DNA of 64,000 nt from Thiohalocapsa sp. ML1 (GCF_001469165.1 NZ_JABX01000011.1:1-64000); one strand, 5' to 3'; numbered from the stretch's first letter, positions 24,468 to 33,235 are shown. Numbers and translations are program-made. Notes: a model not told the origin generated them from the sequence alone.

Positions 24468-25846
24468 GCGGCGTCGGCACCCAAGGCGAAGTCCCGAGCG
24501 GCCACTGCCGCGGCGGGCGAGGCCGCCACCGGCTCGCCGCGCAGCGAGTTCGGCAGCGCCTCGGTGATGCGCAGATCGACGAAGGCGCCGACCAGCGAGG
24601 CGGGACCGGCGAAGTTGACCACCCGATTGTTCTCGGTGCGTCCGGCGAGCTGGCGCGGGTCCTTGCGCGACGGGCCTTCCACCAGCACGCGGTGCACCGC
24701 GCCGACCATGCGGCGGCTGATGACCTGCGCCTGCTGGTTGATCTGCTGCTGCAGCCGCGCGAGCCGGGTCTGCTTCACCTCCCGGCCCACGTCGTCCGGC
24801 AACGACGCCGCCGGCGTGCCGGGGCGCGGGCTGTAGATGAAGCTGAAGGACTGATCGAAGCCGATGTCCGTCACCAGCCGCATGGTCGCCTCGAAGTCCG
24901 CATCGGTCTCACCCGGAAAGCCGACGATGAAGTCCGACGAGATGTCGATGCCCGGACGCGCACGCTTGAGCCTGCGCATCTTCTCCTTGTACTCCAGCAC
25001 CGTGTGACCGCGCTTCATCAGGGACAGAATGCGGTCGGAGCCGCTCTGCACCGGCAGGTGCAGGAAGCTCACCAGCTCCGGCACGTCCGCGTACACCTCG
25101 ATCAGGCTGTCCGAGAATTCCACCGGATGCGACGTGGTGAAGCGGATTCGGTCGATGCCGTCGATGGCGGCGACGTAGCGGATCAACAGCGCCAGGTCGG
25201 CGATGTCGCCGTCGTGCATGACCCCGCGGTAGGCGTTGACATTCTGCCCGAGCAGGTTGACCTCGCGCACGCCCTGTTCCGCCAGCGTCGCGACCTCGGC
25301 AATGACGTCGTCGAACGGCCGGCTGATCTCCTCGCCGCGGGTGTAGGGCACGACGCAGAAGGTGCAGTACTTCGAGCAGCCCTCCATGACGGACATGAAG
25401 GCCTTCGGGCCGTCGGCGCGGGGCTCCGGCAGGCGATCGAATTTTTCGATCTCGGGGAACGACACGTCGATCTGCGGTGCCCGCTCCGCCAGCAGCGCGT
25501 CGAGCATCTGCGGCAGCCGGTGCAGCGTTTGCGGGCCGAAGACGATATCGACGTACGGCGCGCGCGCGCGGATGGCCTCGCCCTCCTGGCTCGCGACACA
25601 GCCGCCGACGCCGATGACGAGCCCCGGCCGCCGCACCTTCCAGGGTCGCCAGCGCCCGAGCTGCGAGAACACCTTCTCCTGCGCCTTCTCGCGGATGGAG
25701 CAGGTGTTGAGCAGCAGGATATCCGCGTCCTCGGGCCGATCGGTCAGCGTGATGCCGTGCGAGACCCGGAGCACGTCCGCGATGCGCGCGGAGTCGTACT
25801 CGTTCATCTGGCAGCCCCAGGTCTGTATGTAAAGCGTTCTCGTCAT
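24464..25846 (-). CDS. miaB: tRNA-2-methylthio-N6-dimethylallyladenosine synthase
   Basis: A radical-SAM methylthiotransferase of 460 residues acting on i6A37 in tRNA. The N-terminal UPF0004 domain begins [15 protein letters not shown] and has three conserved cysteines. The radical SAM motif CSKYCTFC is near residue 157, and a TRAM domain ends the protein. I chose the ATG at 25846 because the family always begins within a few residues of YIQTWGC; an upstream extension is low-complexity. Confidence 0.95.
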   Translation of the reverse strand: MTRTLYIQTWGCQMNEYDSARIADVLRVSHGITLTDRPEDADILLLNTCSIREKAQEKVFSQLGRWRPWKVRRPGLVIGVGGCVASQEGEAIRARAPYVDIVFGPQTLHRLPQMLDALLAERAPQIDVSFPEIEKFDRLPEPRADGPKAFMSVMEGCSKYCTFCVVPYTRGEEISRPFDDVIAEVATLAEQGVREVNLLGQNVNAYRGVMHDGDIADLALLIRYVAAIDGIDRIRFTTSHPVEFSDSLIEVYADVPELVSFLHLPVQSGSDRILSLMKRGHTVLEYKEKMRRLKRARPGIDISSDFIVGFPGETDADFEATMRLVTDIGFDQSFSFIYSPRPGTPAASLPDDVGREVKQTRLARLQQQINQQAQVISRRMVGAVHRVLVEGPSRKDPRQLAGRTENNRVVNFAGPASLVGAFVDLRITEALPNSLRGEPVAASPAAAVAARDFALGADAA

Positions 25847-26378
25847 GTCAGCGGAAGATGGCGGCCGAACCCGGGCGGGGCAATGGCTGGATGCCGAAGC
25901 GGCCCGCAACCCGTGCGGCCCGAGTGGACCGTGCGGCAAACCGCGCACAATGCAAAATCAGAAAGTTAGTGTCAAGGGATGGCACTGAACGCGACACCCA
26001 GCGGGCAGAGGAGAAGGAACACCTTTGGGGAGACGCAGCCGCAGCCGAGCCGCTGTTGTGCCGTGTCAACTTTGGGAGAAAATCCTTGAGCCTCCCAGTG
26101 ACGGAACCTATGCTGACGGCGACAGACCCGCCACGCCTCTTCCGGCCCGGAAACGCCTCCGGCAAGGTGATGCGCAACGCCGGTTGGAGTTTTTTGCCCG
26201 CGCATCGCCCCTCAGCGTCCCCGCGCAGCTCGCGCTGCCGCGCGAGCGCGGCATCAAGATCACGGACCCCGACGCCTTGCAGGTCGTGCTGTGACCGGTC
26301 AGCGACTACCGTCTCTCTGGTGATCTTTTCACCGTTCAACACAAGAACGCCTACCACAGCTTCACGCAACGTGCTCGA
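25847..26378. other. Gap between miaB and the DUF3800 gene
   Basis: No gene supported. A plus-strand frame at 26025-26294 and the following codons up to 26378 contain a few protein-like phrases (ERGIKITDPDALQVVL, then SDYRLSGDLFTVQ) with stops between them. These may be the decayed remains of a gene upstream of the DUF3800 gene. I cannot name it. Confidence 0.4.
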
Positions 26379-27089
26379 ATGCCCGAGAACTTGCCCGAAT
26401 TGGAACGTGGGCTGACGCATGCCGCCATGCGCGAGTGTGTGTACACCTTTCTGGACGAGGGCGGGAATTTCGACTTCAGCCCAGGCGGGACGCCCTACTT
26501 CACGCTGACGGCAGTCACGACGCGCCGGCCTTTCCTGCTGCACAACGCGCTGGACGAGCTCCGGCATCAGTTACTCGAACAAGGCCGAGAATTGCTCGGA
26601 TTTCATTGCAGTGAGGACAGGGCAGCGATTCGGAAGCAGGTGTTCGACTGCATCGTGACGCACCTCGATCGGCTGCAAATCGTTGGCGTCGTCATCGAGA
26701 AAGCACGGGTTCGGTGCGAAGACCGGGCACCTGAGCGGTTCTACCCGCTGGTCGCAGAGCACCTGCTGGAGCAAGTCTTCCGGCAATCACCCTCCTCGAG
26801 CGGGCTACGCCGTGTGATCATCACCGACAGCTTGCCCATCAAGAAAAAACGCAGAGCCGTAGAAAAAGCGTTGAAACAGGGCTTGGCTGCCCGGCTACCG
26901 CAGGAAGCGGCGTATCACCTGCTGCATCACCCGTCCGCATCCCACTTCGGCTTGCAGGTGGCCGACTACTGCAATTGGGCCATCTTTCGCAGGTTTCAGC
27001 AAGGCGAGCGGCACTACTTCGAGCGGTTGGGCCTTGAGGTCGTGGGAGGGCGGACGGACGCTTGGCTGATCTCTAACCGCGGGCGCTAG
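26379..27089 (+). CDS. DUF3800 domain protein
   Basis: About 236 residues. YTFLDEGGNFDF near residues 21-32 and GLQVADYCNWAIFRRF near 196-211 are the two acidic motifs of DUF3800, a family with an RNase H-like fold often found in mobile or defence regions; its function is not established. The conserved part begins soon after the in-frame ATG at 26427, which may be the real start. It stands alone between miaB and mlaD, with atypical neighbours on both sides. Confidence 0.82.
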   Translation: MPENLPELERGLTHAAMRECVYTFLDEGGNFDFSPGGTPYFTLTAVTTRRPFLLHNALDELRHQLLEQGRELLGFHCSEDRAAIRKQVFDCIVTHLDRLQIVGVVIEKARVRCEDRAPERFYPLVAEHLLEQVFRQSPSSSGLRRVIITDSLPIKKKRRAVEKALKQGLAARLPQEAAYHLLHHPSASHFGLQVADYCNWAIFRRFQQGERHYFERLGLEVVGGRTDAWLISNRGR

Positions 27090-27141
27090 GACCAAAACCA
27101 AGGGCGCAACAAAAAGACCCCCCCGACTACTCCTTGCGGAG

Positions 27142-27158
27142 AGAGCCCCCTGGGCTCT
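27142..27158 (+). terminator. 7-bp hairpin after the DUF3800 gene
   Basis: AGAGCCC, a 3-base loop, then GGGCTCT, about 50 bases after the stop. Only a short T-containing tail follows, so it is a weak terminator candidate. Confidence 0.3.
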
Positions 27159-27465
27159 TGTCATCGGAGGGGTACCTTTGCCTGCAGCTTATTACCGGGT
27201 GCAGCGGCTGACCAGAGCCGTCATGCAAACCACGGTAAACTTTCCGACCGACGGCATGATGCTCCGTGCGGAGCAGGTCGGTGACCCTCTCCCCCTGCCG
27301 CGAAGGCCTCGACGCCAAGATTTCGTCCTTTCGGGTGCTGGAGGCGCTCGGCTGCATCTACCCGCCGCCGGCACAGGTGCTTCACGCTCCCGTCGGCCGA
27401 ACCGATCAGGTGGTGTTGACGGCCGTGCTGCGGCCCTGGCTGGAGGACAATCCGCGGCACCCGGC
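27159..27465. other. Gap before the mlaD stop
   Basis: No supported gene. The plus-strand frame at 27266-27511 encodes EALGCIYPPPAQVL and TAVLRPWLEDNPRHPAQ. These vaguely recall the end of Rap1a/Tai-type immunity proteins, but the match is too weak to annotate. Confidence 0.35.
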
Positions 27466-28506
27466 TCAGCGCTTACCCTGCAACAGCGCCTCCGGATGCC
27501 GCTCCAGGTAATCGGCCAAGGTGCGCAACGACTGCGCCGCTCGGGTGGCCTCGGTGAGCAGTTGCGAGAGCTCGTAGCGCGTGGAGGAGCCCTCGCCGGC
27601 GAGGCTCGCCACGGCGCGCATGGCGGCGCGGGCCTCGTCCAGCGCGGCGGTGGCGGCGGTGGCCACGGGGGGGATGCTCTGGTCGAGCGTCTGGGCGACG
27701 TCGGAGACGTCGTCGGTCAGCGTCGTTACGCGCTCGCTCAGCAGATCGGCAAGGGGGCCGACGCGGGACTCGATGGTCGTCGCGAGCTCGCTGTAGCGGG
27801 CGAGCGTCTCGTTCACGCGCTCCAGCATCGGTGCGAGGCTCCCTTGGAGCTCGGTGGTCAGCTTCTCGGTGCTGCGCAGCGTGCCGTCCAGGCTCCGGAG
27901 CGCGGAGCGGAGCTCGCCGGAGGCCAACAGGGTTTCGAGCGCCTGCAAGGAGCGCGTGGCGGAGGCGACCAGCTCGGTCAGGTCGATGTTGGCGAGGATT
28001 GCTTCGACTTGGTCGCGCGTGGCCGGGGTCGGCGGGATGCGCACCGGGCCGCGGGGCTCCGGCTCGAAGTCCGGCGGCGGCGCGTCCGGTTCCAGGCCGA
28101 GCGTGACGACATACTGGCCGGTGACGAAGCTGACGGATTCGAGCTTTGCGCGCAGCCCGCCCTCCTGCACCAGCTCCTGCAGCAGCTCGCGCATGCTGCC
28201 GCCGTCGGCGACATCGACGATCTGCAACTGTCGCGGCCAGACCTCGTAGGACACCCGAATGCGGAAGCGCTCCGGGGCCGGCGCATAGTCCACGCCGATG
28301 TTGGTCACCTGGCCCACCGGCACGCCTTGGAACAATACCTGCGAGCCGACGTTGAGCCCCTGCACCGTGGTGCTGAAGTCGGTGACGATGGGCACCCGCT
28401 CGCGCATCCAGGCGCCGCTGCTGAACACGAGCACGGCGACAACCGCCAGCGTCAGCGCGCCGAGCACGAAACCTCCGATGACGGTGGGATTGGCCTGCTT
28501 GCTCAT
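27466..28506 (-). CDS. mlaD: MlaD-like MCE-domain lipid-binding protein
   Basis: A 346-residue protein anchored by one N-terminal helix (VIGGFVLGALTLAVVAVLVF). It has an MCE domain (about 38-125: STTVQGLNVGSQVLFQGVPVGQVT) and then a long helical region rich in alanine and leucine. In the Mla pathway it binds phospholipids in the periplasm and feeds the MlaFE transporter. It is much longer than E. coli MlaD (about 180 residues), because of the C-terminal helices. Confidence 0.88.
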   Translation of the reverse strand: MSKQANPTVIGGFVLGALTLAVVAVLVFSSGAWMRERVPIVTDFSTTVQGLNVGSQVLFQGVPVGQVTNIGVDYAPAPERFRIRVSYEVWPRQLQIVDVADGGSMRELLQELVQEGGLRAKLESVSFVTGQYVVTLGLEPDAPPPDFEPEPRGPVRIPPTPATRDQVEAILANIDLTELVASATRSLQALETLLASGELRSALRSLDGTLRSTEKLTTELQGSLAPMLERVNETLARYSELATTIESRVGPLADLLSERVTTLTDDVSDVAQTLDQSIPPVATAATAALDEARAAMRAVASLAGEGSSTRYELSQLLTEATRAAQSLRTLADYLERHPEALLQGKR

Positions 28507-28555
28507 GCCTGTCTCCTCGGCCCGGGCGCCCGAGCGTCGCTGCGCGCCGTGGCGT

Positions 28556-29386
28556 TCATCCGCGGTCCATGAGCCCGGGCTCGCGGTTCAGGAAGGCGCG
28601 CACCCGCGCAATCGGGCTGTGGTCTCGGAGCTCGCGCGGGTTGCCGGTGGCGAGCATGGTTTTGCTGTCGGCGTCCAAGAACACCGCGTCGTCGGCGATG
28701 GTGAAGATGCTGTCGAGCTCGTGGGTGATGACGACCATGCTGGTGCCGAGGCTGTCGCGCAGCTCCAGGATCAGCTCGTCCAGGCGGCGCGCGGAGAGCG
28801 GGTCGAGCCCGGCGGAGGGCTCGTCGAAGTAGAGCGTGTCCGGGTCCAGCGCCATGGCGCGCGCGACGCCGACGCGCTTGCGCATGCCGCCGCTGATCTC
28901 GGCCGGATAGTAATCACCGTAGCCCGCGAGCCCCACCAGCGCCAGCTTGTAGTCGGCGATGGCGCGGATCTGCGCCGGCGCCAGACTGGTGTACTGCTCC
29001 AGCGGCAGGCAGATGTTCTCCTCCAGGGTCATGCTGCTCCACAGCGCGCCGCCCTGGTACATGACGCCGTTGCGGCGCATGACAGCGCTACGGGCGTCCG
29101 GCGGCAGCTCCCACAGGCTCTCCTCGCCGATCAGCACGCGCCCGCTGCGCGGCGGCAGTAGCCCCGTCAGGCAGCGCATGACGGTGCTCTTGCCGCAGCC
29201 GCTGCCGCCCATGATCACGAAGACATCGCCGCGGCGGATGTCGAAGGTTAGGTCCTGCTGCACCAGCGTGTCGCCGTAGCCGAGGGCGATGCCCTGGAGC
29301 CGGACGTGCGGCTCGCCGCGCGGAACGCTCCGGGCGAGGTCGGCCGGCGCCGGGGCGGCCTGGTCCGGTTGGTCGGCGCTGCTCAT
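28556..29386 (-). CDS. mlaF: MlaF-like ABC transporter ATPase
   Basis: A 276-residue ATPase with Walker A GGSGCGKST near residues 61-69, the signature EISGGMRKRVGVARA near 163-177, and Walker B LYFDEPSAGLDP. It energises retrograde phospholipid transport with MlaE and MlaD. The ATG at 29386 overlaps the mlaE stop by four bases. About 50 bases separate it from mlaD. Confidence 0.93.
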   Translation of the reverse strand: MSSADQPDQAAPAPADLARSVPRGEPHVRLQGIALGYGDTLVQQDLTFDIRRGDVFVIMGGSGCGKSTVMRCLTGLLPPRSGRVLIGEESLWELPPDARSAVMRRNGVMYQGGALWSSMTLEENICLPLEQYTSLAPAQIRAIADYKLALVGLAGYGDYYPAEISGGMRKRVGVARAMALDPDTLYFDEPSAGLDPLSARRLDELILELRDSLGTSMVVITHELDSIFTIADDAVFLDADSKTMLATGNPRELRDHSPIARVRAFLNREPGLMDRG

Positions 29387-30528
29387 GACAGGCCGATCGC
29401 GTCGAAGATGATGGTGAGCACCGCGGCGGCGATGACAATGAAGACGATGGCGGTCACCACCGCGGAGGTGGTCGCGTCGCCGACGGCCGCGGCGCTGCGC
29501 CCGCACTGCATGCCGCGCAGGCAGCCGGAGGCCGCGACGATGGCGCCGTAGACCGTCGCGGCGATGAGCCCCTGGATGATGTGGTTCCAGCCGATGGCCT
29601 GCTGTGTCTGCGTGAGATAAGCAGACAGCGTGATGCCGCCGACGACGGTGCCGACGAAGGCGCCGCCGAGGATGCCGAGTAGGTCGGCGTAGATCGCGAG
29701 CAGCGGCGTCATCGCGATCAACGCCAGCATGCGCGGCAGCACCAGGAACTCCATCGGCGAGATGCCGAGCGTGCGCAGCGCGTCGATCTCTTCATTCACC
29801 TGCATGCTGCCGATGCGCGCTGCAAAGGCCGCGCCGGTGCGCCCGGCCAGCACGATGGCCGTGATCAGCGCGCCCATCTGGATCACCGTGGCGAGCCCGA
29901 CCAGGTCCGCGACGTAGATCTGCGCACCGAACTCGGCGAGCTGCTGATCGCCGATGTAGCCGAGGATCACGCCCACGAGAAAGCTCACCAAGCCGACGAT
30001 GGGCAGCGCATCCGCGCCCGCCTCCTGCACGATCACCCAGAGGTCCGACTGGCGGAACCGGGCGCGGCCGTGCAGGAAGCGCTTGAACGCGATGACGCCT
30101 TCGCCGAAGAACTCCATGATCTCGCCGGTGGACTGGACCAGGTCCATGGTGTCGCTGCCGAGCCGCGCGAGGAACGACGGCGAGGCGTCCATCTTGTGCG
30201 CGCCGGTGCCCGTCTGCGGCACGGTGCGGGCCATGGTCAGGAGCTTGGTGAGCCCCTGCGGCAGGCCGGATGCATCGCACTGGAGGTTGCGCTCGCGGCA
30301 CACCTGCTCCAGCCCGGCGATGTAGGTGACGAGCCCCGTGTCCCAATCATCGAGCGCCGAGCCGTCGAAGGCGAGCCGGTCGATGTCCGGCGCCTCGTCG
30401 ATAAGCCGGCGGGCGGCGTCGAGCCGCGGCAGCCGCTCCGTGAGCCGCCAGGTGCCCGCGAAGGCCAGCGTCGCCTGCCCCGCGCGGGTGCGCAGGTCGA
30501 GGGTCGGCGGCACGGTGGGCTGGGTCAT
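29383..30528 (-). CDS. mlaE: MlaE-like permease with N-terminal STAS-like domain
   Basis: A 381-residue protein. Residues 1-110 form a STAS-like domain (RLAFDGSALDDWDTGLVTYI near 52-71). The MlaE permease follows, with EVNEEIDALRTLGISPMEFL-type signature (here QVNEEIDALRTLGISPMEFL near 250) and five helices. The fused STAS domain replaces a separate MlaB protein. I chose the ATG at 30528 because upstream codons are low-complexity. Confidence 0.93.
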   Translation of the reverse strand: MTQPTVPPTLDLRTRAGQATLAFAGTWRLTERLPRLDAARRLIDEAPDIDRLAFDGSALDDWDTGLVTYIAGLEQVCRERNLQCDASGLPQGLTKLLTMARTVPQTGTGAHKMDASPSFLARLGSDTMDLVQSTGEIMEFFGEGVIAFKRFLHGRARFRQSDLWVIVQEAGADALPIVGLVSFLVGVILGYIGDQQLAEFGAQIYVADLVGLATVIQMGALITAIVLAGRTGAAFAARIGSMQVNEEIDALRTLGISPMEFLVLPRMLALIAMTPLLAIYADLLGILGGAFVGTVVGGITLSAYLTQTQQAIGWNHIIQGLIAATVYGAIVAASGCLRGMQCGRSAAAVGDATTSAVVTAIVFIVIAAAVLTIIFDAIGLS

Positions 30529-30654
30529 GGGGTCGGTCGCTGGGCCGTGGCGGCGGGCGGCGGCCGGGTCGCGGTCGGCGGCCCTGCCGAGCGCGGCGTT
30601 CGGAACTGGGCCGATTGCCGCGCGGGCTCGCCAGTATAGGCCGAAGCGTGTCTG

Positions 30655-30790
30655 CGCCGGCACCCGCGCCGGTCAATCCCGGCAGGGCCCGATGCGGGCG
30701 GTTCCTGCGGGGGAGAGCGTCAGCAGCAGCTCGTCATAGAGGCGGCTCGGACAGGGCGCGTCGCCGCAGTTGCAACCGCCCACGGTTTCC
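30655..30790 (-). pseudogene. Copy of the 3' end of the 33363-33731 gene
   Basis: The minus strand encodes ETVGGCNCGDAPCPSRLYDE and LLLTLSPAGTARIGP. It is a diverged copy of the last 37 residues of the hypothetical protein at 33363-33731, ESVGGCSCGDAPYTSRLYCE and LLLTLAPDGRAKIGP. The nucleotide match includes the shared flank GCGCCGGTCAAT. No independent start is convincing, so this is a gene fragment from duplication. Confidence 0.75.
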
Positions 30791-31378
30791 TTGATTGCAT
30801 GCGAGCAAAAGACAACTCCCGACCCCGTTGCTGCGCAAACCCCGTTACCCTGAGCCTGGATCGGCCGCTTCGTCCAGCAGTGGAGGTTCAGGCACATCGT
30901 GGGATCACCGGGCCGCGGGCTCGAACGACGCATCATCCGGGGCGCGACGGAGCGCCGCCGTACCCGGCGCGGAGTTCCGTTTCGACATGGCGCATCGCGC
31001 CTGACGCCCCCAAGCGCCTGTCATCGACAGGGACGAGGAAGCTCGGCAACCGCCAGCGCGCCGGCCCAGCCTGAGCTGCGGTGTCCGTGACGGCGCCCGC
31101 CGGGATCAGACACGAGCCCCGGCCCGCGCCGCCCCCGCGACCGCGATACCCTGGTCGCGCCGCGCAAGGCAAGGTTGGTCTAACATGGCCGCATGGGTGC
31201 GCGCTGCGTGCCGCAAGTCAAAGGTTCGAGAATCACCTGAATACAGTAGAGCGCATAAGCGAATCGCATCCGCCGGCGCTCGCAGTGGTGTCTGCGGTAC
31301 GCTGATCCACCCTGCGTCAGCCATGTGTCGGATGGTCTCGAATCCTCCGTTGAGCGCAATGCGCAAGACGCAAGTTTG
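30791..31378. other. Gap without a recognised gene
   Basis: Nothing convincing on either strand. Frames are short and biased by composition. The last 100 bases presumably hold the promoter of the DUF1902 gene. Confidence 0.4.
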
Positions 31379-31609
31379 ATGAACCACGAGATCGAGATCC
31401 GGTGGGACGACGAGGCCAAGGTGTGGTTCGTGGCGGACAGCACCGTGCCGGGCTTGGTCGGGGAGGCCCCCTCGATGGACGCCATGCTGTCCCTGCTGAA
31501 ACGGCGCGTGCCTGAGATGCTGTCGGAGAACGGATGTCCAATCAGTGACGACATCCCACTGCGGCTGTTGACCAACACGAGCCTCGGTCAGATGCGTGCC
31601 GTCGGCTGA
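31379..31609 (+). CDS. DUF1902 protein, HicB-like antitoxin
   Basis: A 76-residue protein of the DUF1902 family. EIEIRWDDEAKVWFVADSTV near residues 4-23 is the HicB-like half-RNase H pattern, and it ends LLTNTSLGQMRAVG. Such proteins pair with a HicA-type toxin encoded directly downstream; here a HicA start follows at once but is broken. The ATG at 31379 was chosen because the family begins there. Confidence 0.78.
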   Translation: MNHEIEIRWDDEAKVWFVADSTVPGLVGEAPSMDAMLSLLKRRVPEMLSENGCPISDDIPLRLLTNTSLGQMRAVG

Positions 31610-31684
31610 ATGGGTGCCAACTTCAATCCGGAGCTGGTACGCAAGCTCAGGGCAGCGGGGTGCCGCTTCGTGCGCCAGGGCGGC
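31610..31684 (+). pseudogene. HicA-type toxin, truncated after about 24 codons
   Basis: The frame starts one base after the DUF1902 stop. MGANFNPELVRKLRAAGCRF and then VRQGG match the beginning of HicA/YcfA toxins that accompany DUF1902 proteins. The similarity then ends abruptly and continues into unrelated GC-rich sequence. The HicA core and its catalytic histidine region are missing, so the toxin should be inactive. Confidence 0.7.
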
Positions 31685-31738
31685 CTTGATCATCACTCCG
31701 ACCAGCGCGCGGGGGCTGCTACGGAGCGCGGCGGCTGT

Positions 31739-31783
31739 AGGGCCGAGGGCCGAGGATGGCTCCCTCGGCCCTTCCCCCAGGAG
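31739..31783. repeat. GGGCCGAGGGC repeat with hairpin
   Basis: GGGCCGAGGGCCGAGG followed by CCTCGGCCCTT forms a stable stem. The same motif family occurs at 35873-35898, 37851-37884 and 46467-46525, always between genes. It is a dispersed intergenic repeat and possibly a terminator; no mobile gene is attached. Confidence 0.6.
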
Positions 31784-31863
31784 TGGTCGTACACTTGACT
31801 CATCTGCAAACTCTCAAACTGAGGTATGCCCGACAAGCGGGCTCGATAGCGCGCCGGCGCCGA

Positions 31864-32067
31864 CTGGGAGCGCCGGCTTTCAGCCGGCTTCGCGTGCCGG
31901 GGGCTCGATGCCCCCGGCGCGCGATCTGCGGCGCGGGAGCCGGGCGGTTGCCCATGCCGCGCGGCCGGGCGGACGAGCGCGCATGTGCTCTCTGATCGGC
32001 CAGGACGCCGCCGACGCGGCATTGAGCCGCGCCGGCGGCGAGCCGGCTGGAAAGCCGGCGATCCCAG
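31864..32067. repeat. BIME-like pair of inverted repeats
   Basis: CTGGGAGCGCCGGCTTTCAG at 31864 onward and its near complement ending CGGCGATCCCAG at 32067 are inverted copies of one another, about 30 bp each, around 140 bp. Each copy is itself a small palindrome (GCCGGCT..AGCCGGC). Inside is a perfect 9-bp hairpin GCCGGGGGC-TCGAT-GCCCCCGGC (31896-31918). The layout is that of REP/BIME or short inverted-repeat elements. Confidence 0.6.
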
Positions 32068-32132
32068 CGCAGTAGTGTCCGCTGTGCGAACCGCTTGCGT
32101 GCGGCAGGCGATGTGGCCGGCACGATGATCGA

Positions 32133-32192
32133 GGCCCGCCCGCGTCAGCGGCGGCACCGTAGCGGGCGATCGGGCCGAGTCGTTTGTTGGAC
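32133..32192 (-). repeat. attC-like hairpin after the NTF2-like gene
   Basis: On the minus strand, 9 bases after the stop codon, lies GTCCAAC, which fits the integron R'' core RYYYAAC. A hairpin with arms at 32162-32176 and 32133-32143 and four unpaired bases follows. The matching L'/R' half is not visible, so the site appears truncated. It would end a gene cassette made of the NTF2-like gene. Confidence 0.4.
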
Positions 32193-32201
32193 AAGTTTTG
32201 G

Positions 32202-32474
32202 TTAAATCGGATAGACTCCGGTCCGCGCGAAGTCTAGCAATTCTGGAATGCAAAGGTCGTATCGCCTGATTTTTCCGTTCAACACTTCAAAGAGGGCTAC
32301 TGCTTGAATGCTCTCGCCCTTCCCTTGGGCCATGAAGACGCAATCTCTGCCAGAAAATCCAGAGCGAGTGTTTCCGAGTTCTGCGTATACCTTGCTTCCA
32401 GATCTCTTCACTGTTTGCATTTTTTCGGTTAAATAATCCGCGATCGCATTCTTGCTTGTCAGTTCATCGAACAC
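32202..32474 (-). CDS. NTF2/SnoaL-like small protein, cassette-borne, start uncertain
   Basis: The GTG at 32474 gives 90 residues, but protein-like sequence continues upstream in frame to about 32588 (IDLTEKDAAIAFAKAWNRLN, then ASEFLQLLDEDAHYASQWVF) without any ATG, GTG or TTG. The longer reading looks like an NTF2/SnoaL-fold domain whose first helix would be lost with the GTG start. Either an unusual start is used or the 5' end was replaced by the 219-bp repeat at 32574. It lies between two attC-like structures, as integron cassette genes do. Confidence 0.55.
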   Translation of the reverse strand: MFDELTSKNAIADYLTEKMQTVKRSGSKVYAELGNTRSGFSGRDCVFMAQGKGESIQAVALFEVLNGKIRRYDLCIPELLDFARTGVYPI

Positions 32475-32573
32475 CCATTGCGATGCGTAATGCGCATCTT
32501 CGTCAAGCAGTTGAAGAAACTCGCTTGCGTTTAATCTGTTCCACGCTTTCGCAAAAGCGATCGCCGCATCCTT

Positions 32574-32792
32574 CTCTGTTAAATCTATCGTTTCAGCCCC
32601 TCTTCGTCCAAGTTAAGCGCCGCCCGCGCCTTGGAGCAGCCCGAGCGATAGCGAAGGCTGCTCCAAGGCGTCGGGCTTGCGCGCTAGTTGGGCCACTTCA
32701 TCAGTCTTGACTCGCAAGGACAAGTCCGGGGAACAAAAAATGGGGCTACCGAAAACGTACACGCAAGAAACGTGGTCTGTCCCCTATTTCCC
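32574..32792. repeat. 219-bp direct repeat, copy 1
   Basis: Nearly identical to 32927-33145 (constant offset of 353 bases, only a few mismatches). It holds a strong hairpin and the sequence ending in AAGAAACGTGGTCTGTCCCC. Recombination between the copies would delete the 353-bp unit. Confidence 0.9.
32612..32693 (-). repeat. attC-like structure, copy 1
   Basis: On the minus strand it reads GCCCAAC (fits RYYYAAC), then GCGCAAGCCC, a perfect 14-bp stem (arms 32656-32669 and 32628-32641, 14-base loop), then GCGCTTAACTTGGAC. The R''-L'' and L' features and the spacing fit integron attC sites, but the R' core expected next (GTTRRRY) reads GAAGAGG. The next gene (NTF2-like) begins directly after it, as in a cassette array. 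No integrase is in the window. Confidence 0.45.
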
Positions 32793-33235
32793 CTGTCCCC
32801 TATTTCCCCCAAGAAACGTGGTCTGTCCCCTATTTCCCCTCTATTTCCCCTCTCCCAAGAAACGTGGTCTGTCCCCTATTTCCAGAAACGTGGTCTGTCC
32901 CCTATTTCCCCTGTCCCCTATTTCCCCTCTGTTAAATCCATCGTTTCAGCCCCTCTTCGTCCAAGTTAAGCGCCGCCCGCGCCTTGGAGCAGCCCGAGCG
33001 ATAGCGAAGGCTGCTCCAAGGCGTCGGGCTTGCGCGCTAGTTGGGCCACTTCATCAGTCTTGACTCGCAAGGACAAGTCCGGGGAACAAAAAATGGGGCT
33101 ACCGAAAACGTACACGTAAGAAACGTGGTCTGTCCCCTATTTCCCTTCTATTTCCCTTTTCCCTTGTCCCCTATTTCCCTGTTTCCTCTTGTCCCCTATT
33201 TCCTCTATTTCCTGTCGTCCCCTATTTCCTGTCGG
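32765..33235. repeat. Cluster of GTGGTCTGTCCCCTATTTCCCC repeats
   Basis: The unit (A)AGAAACGTGGTCTGTCCCC followed by TATTTCC occurs at 32765, 32811, 32857, 32884 and 33118, with extra CTGTCCCCTATTTCCCC pieces between and after them. A related GTGGTCTGTCCC lies at about 17095. I recall similar sequences near REP-associated (Y1) transposase genes in gammaproteobacteria, but no such gene is here. Spacing is irregular, so this is not CRISPR. Confidence 0.75.
32927..33145. repeat. 219-bp direct repeat, copy 2 (with attC-like structure at 32965-33046)
   Basis: Second copy of the 32574-32792 unit, including the same attC-like hairpin. Differences are single bases, for example ATCCATCG for ATCTATCG and ACGTAAG for ACGCAAG. 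Its upstream side (minus strand) leads only into repeats, so no second cassette gene is visible. Confidence 0.88.

Noticed and set aside
27266-27511. Rap1a/Tai-like immunity protein fragment
   Set aside because: Only a loose resemblance at the C-terminus, overlapping the mlaD 3' end; not enough to call.
32765-33235. CRISPR array
   Set aside because: Repeat units are CT-rich, unevenly spaced (27-46 bases, then over 200) and the intervening bases are themselves repeat pieces; no cas genes.
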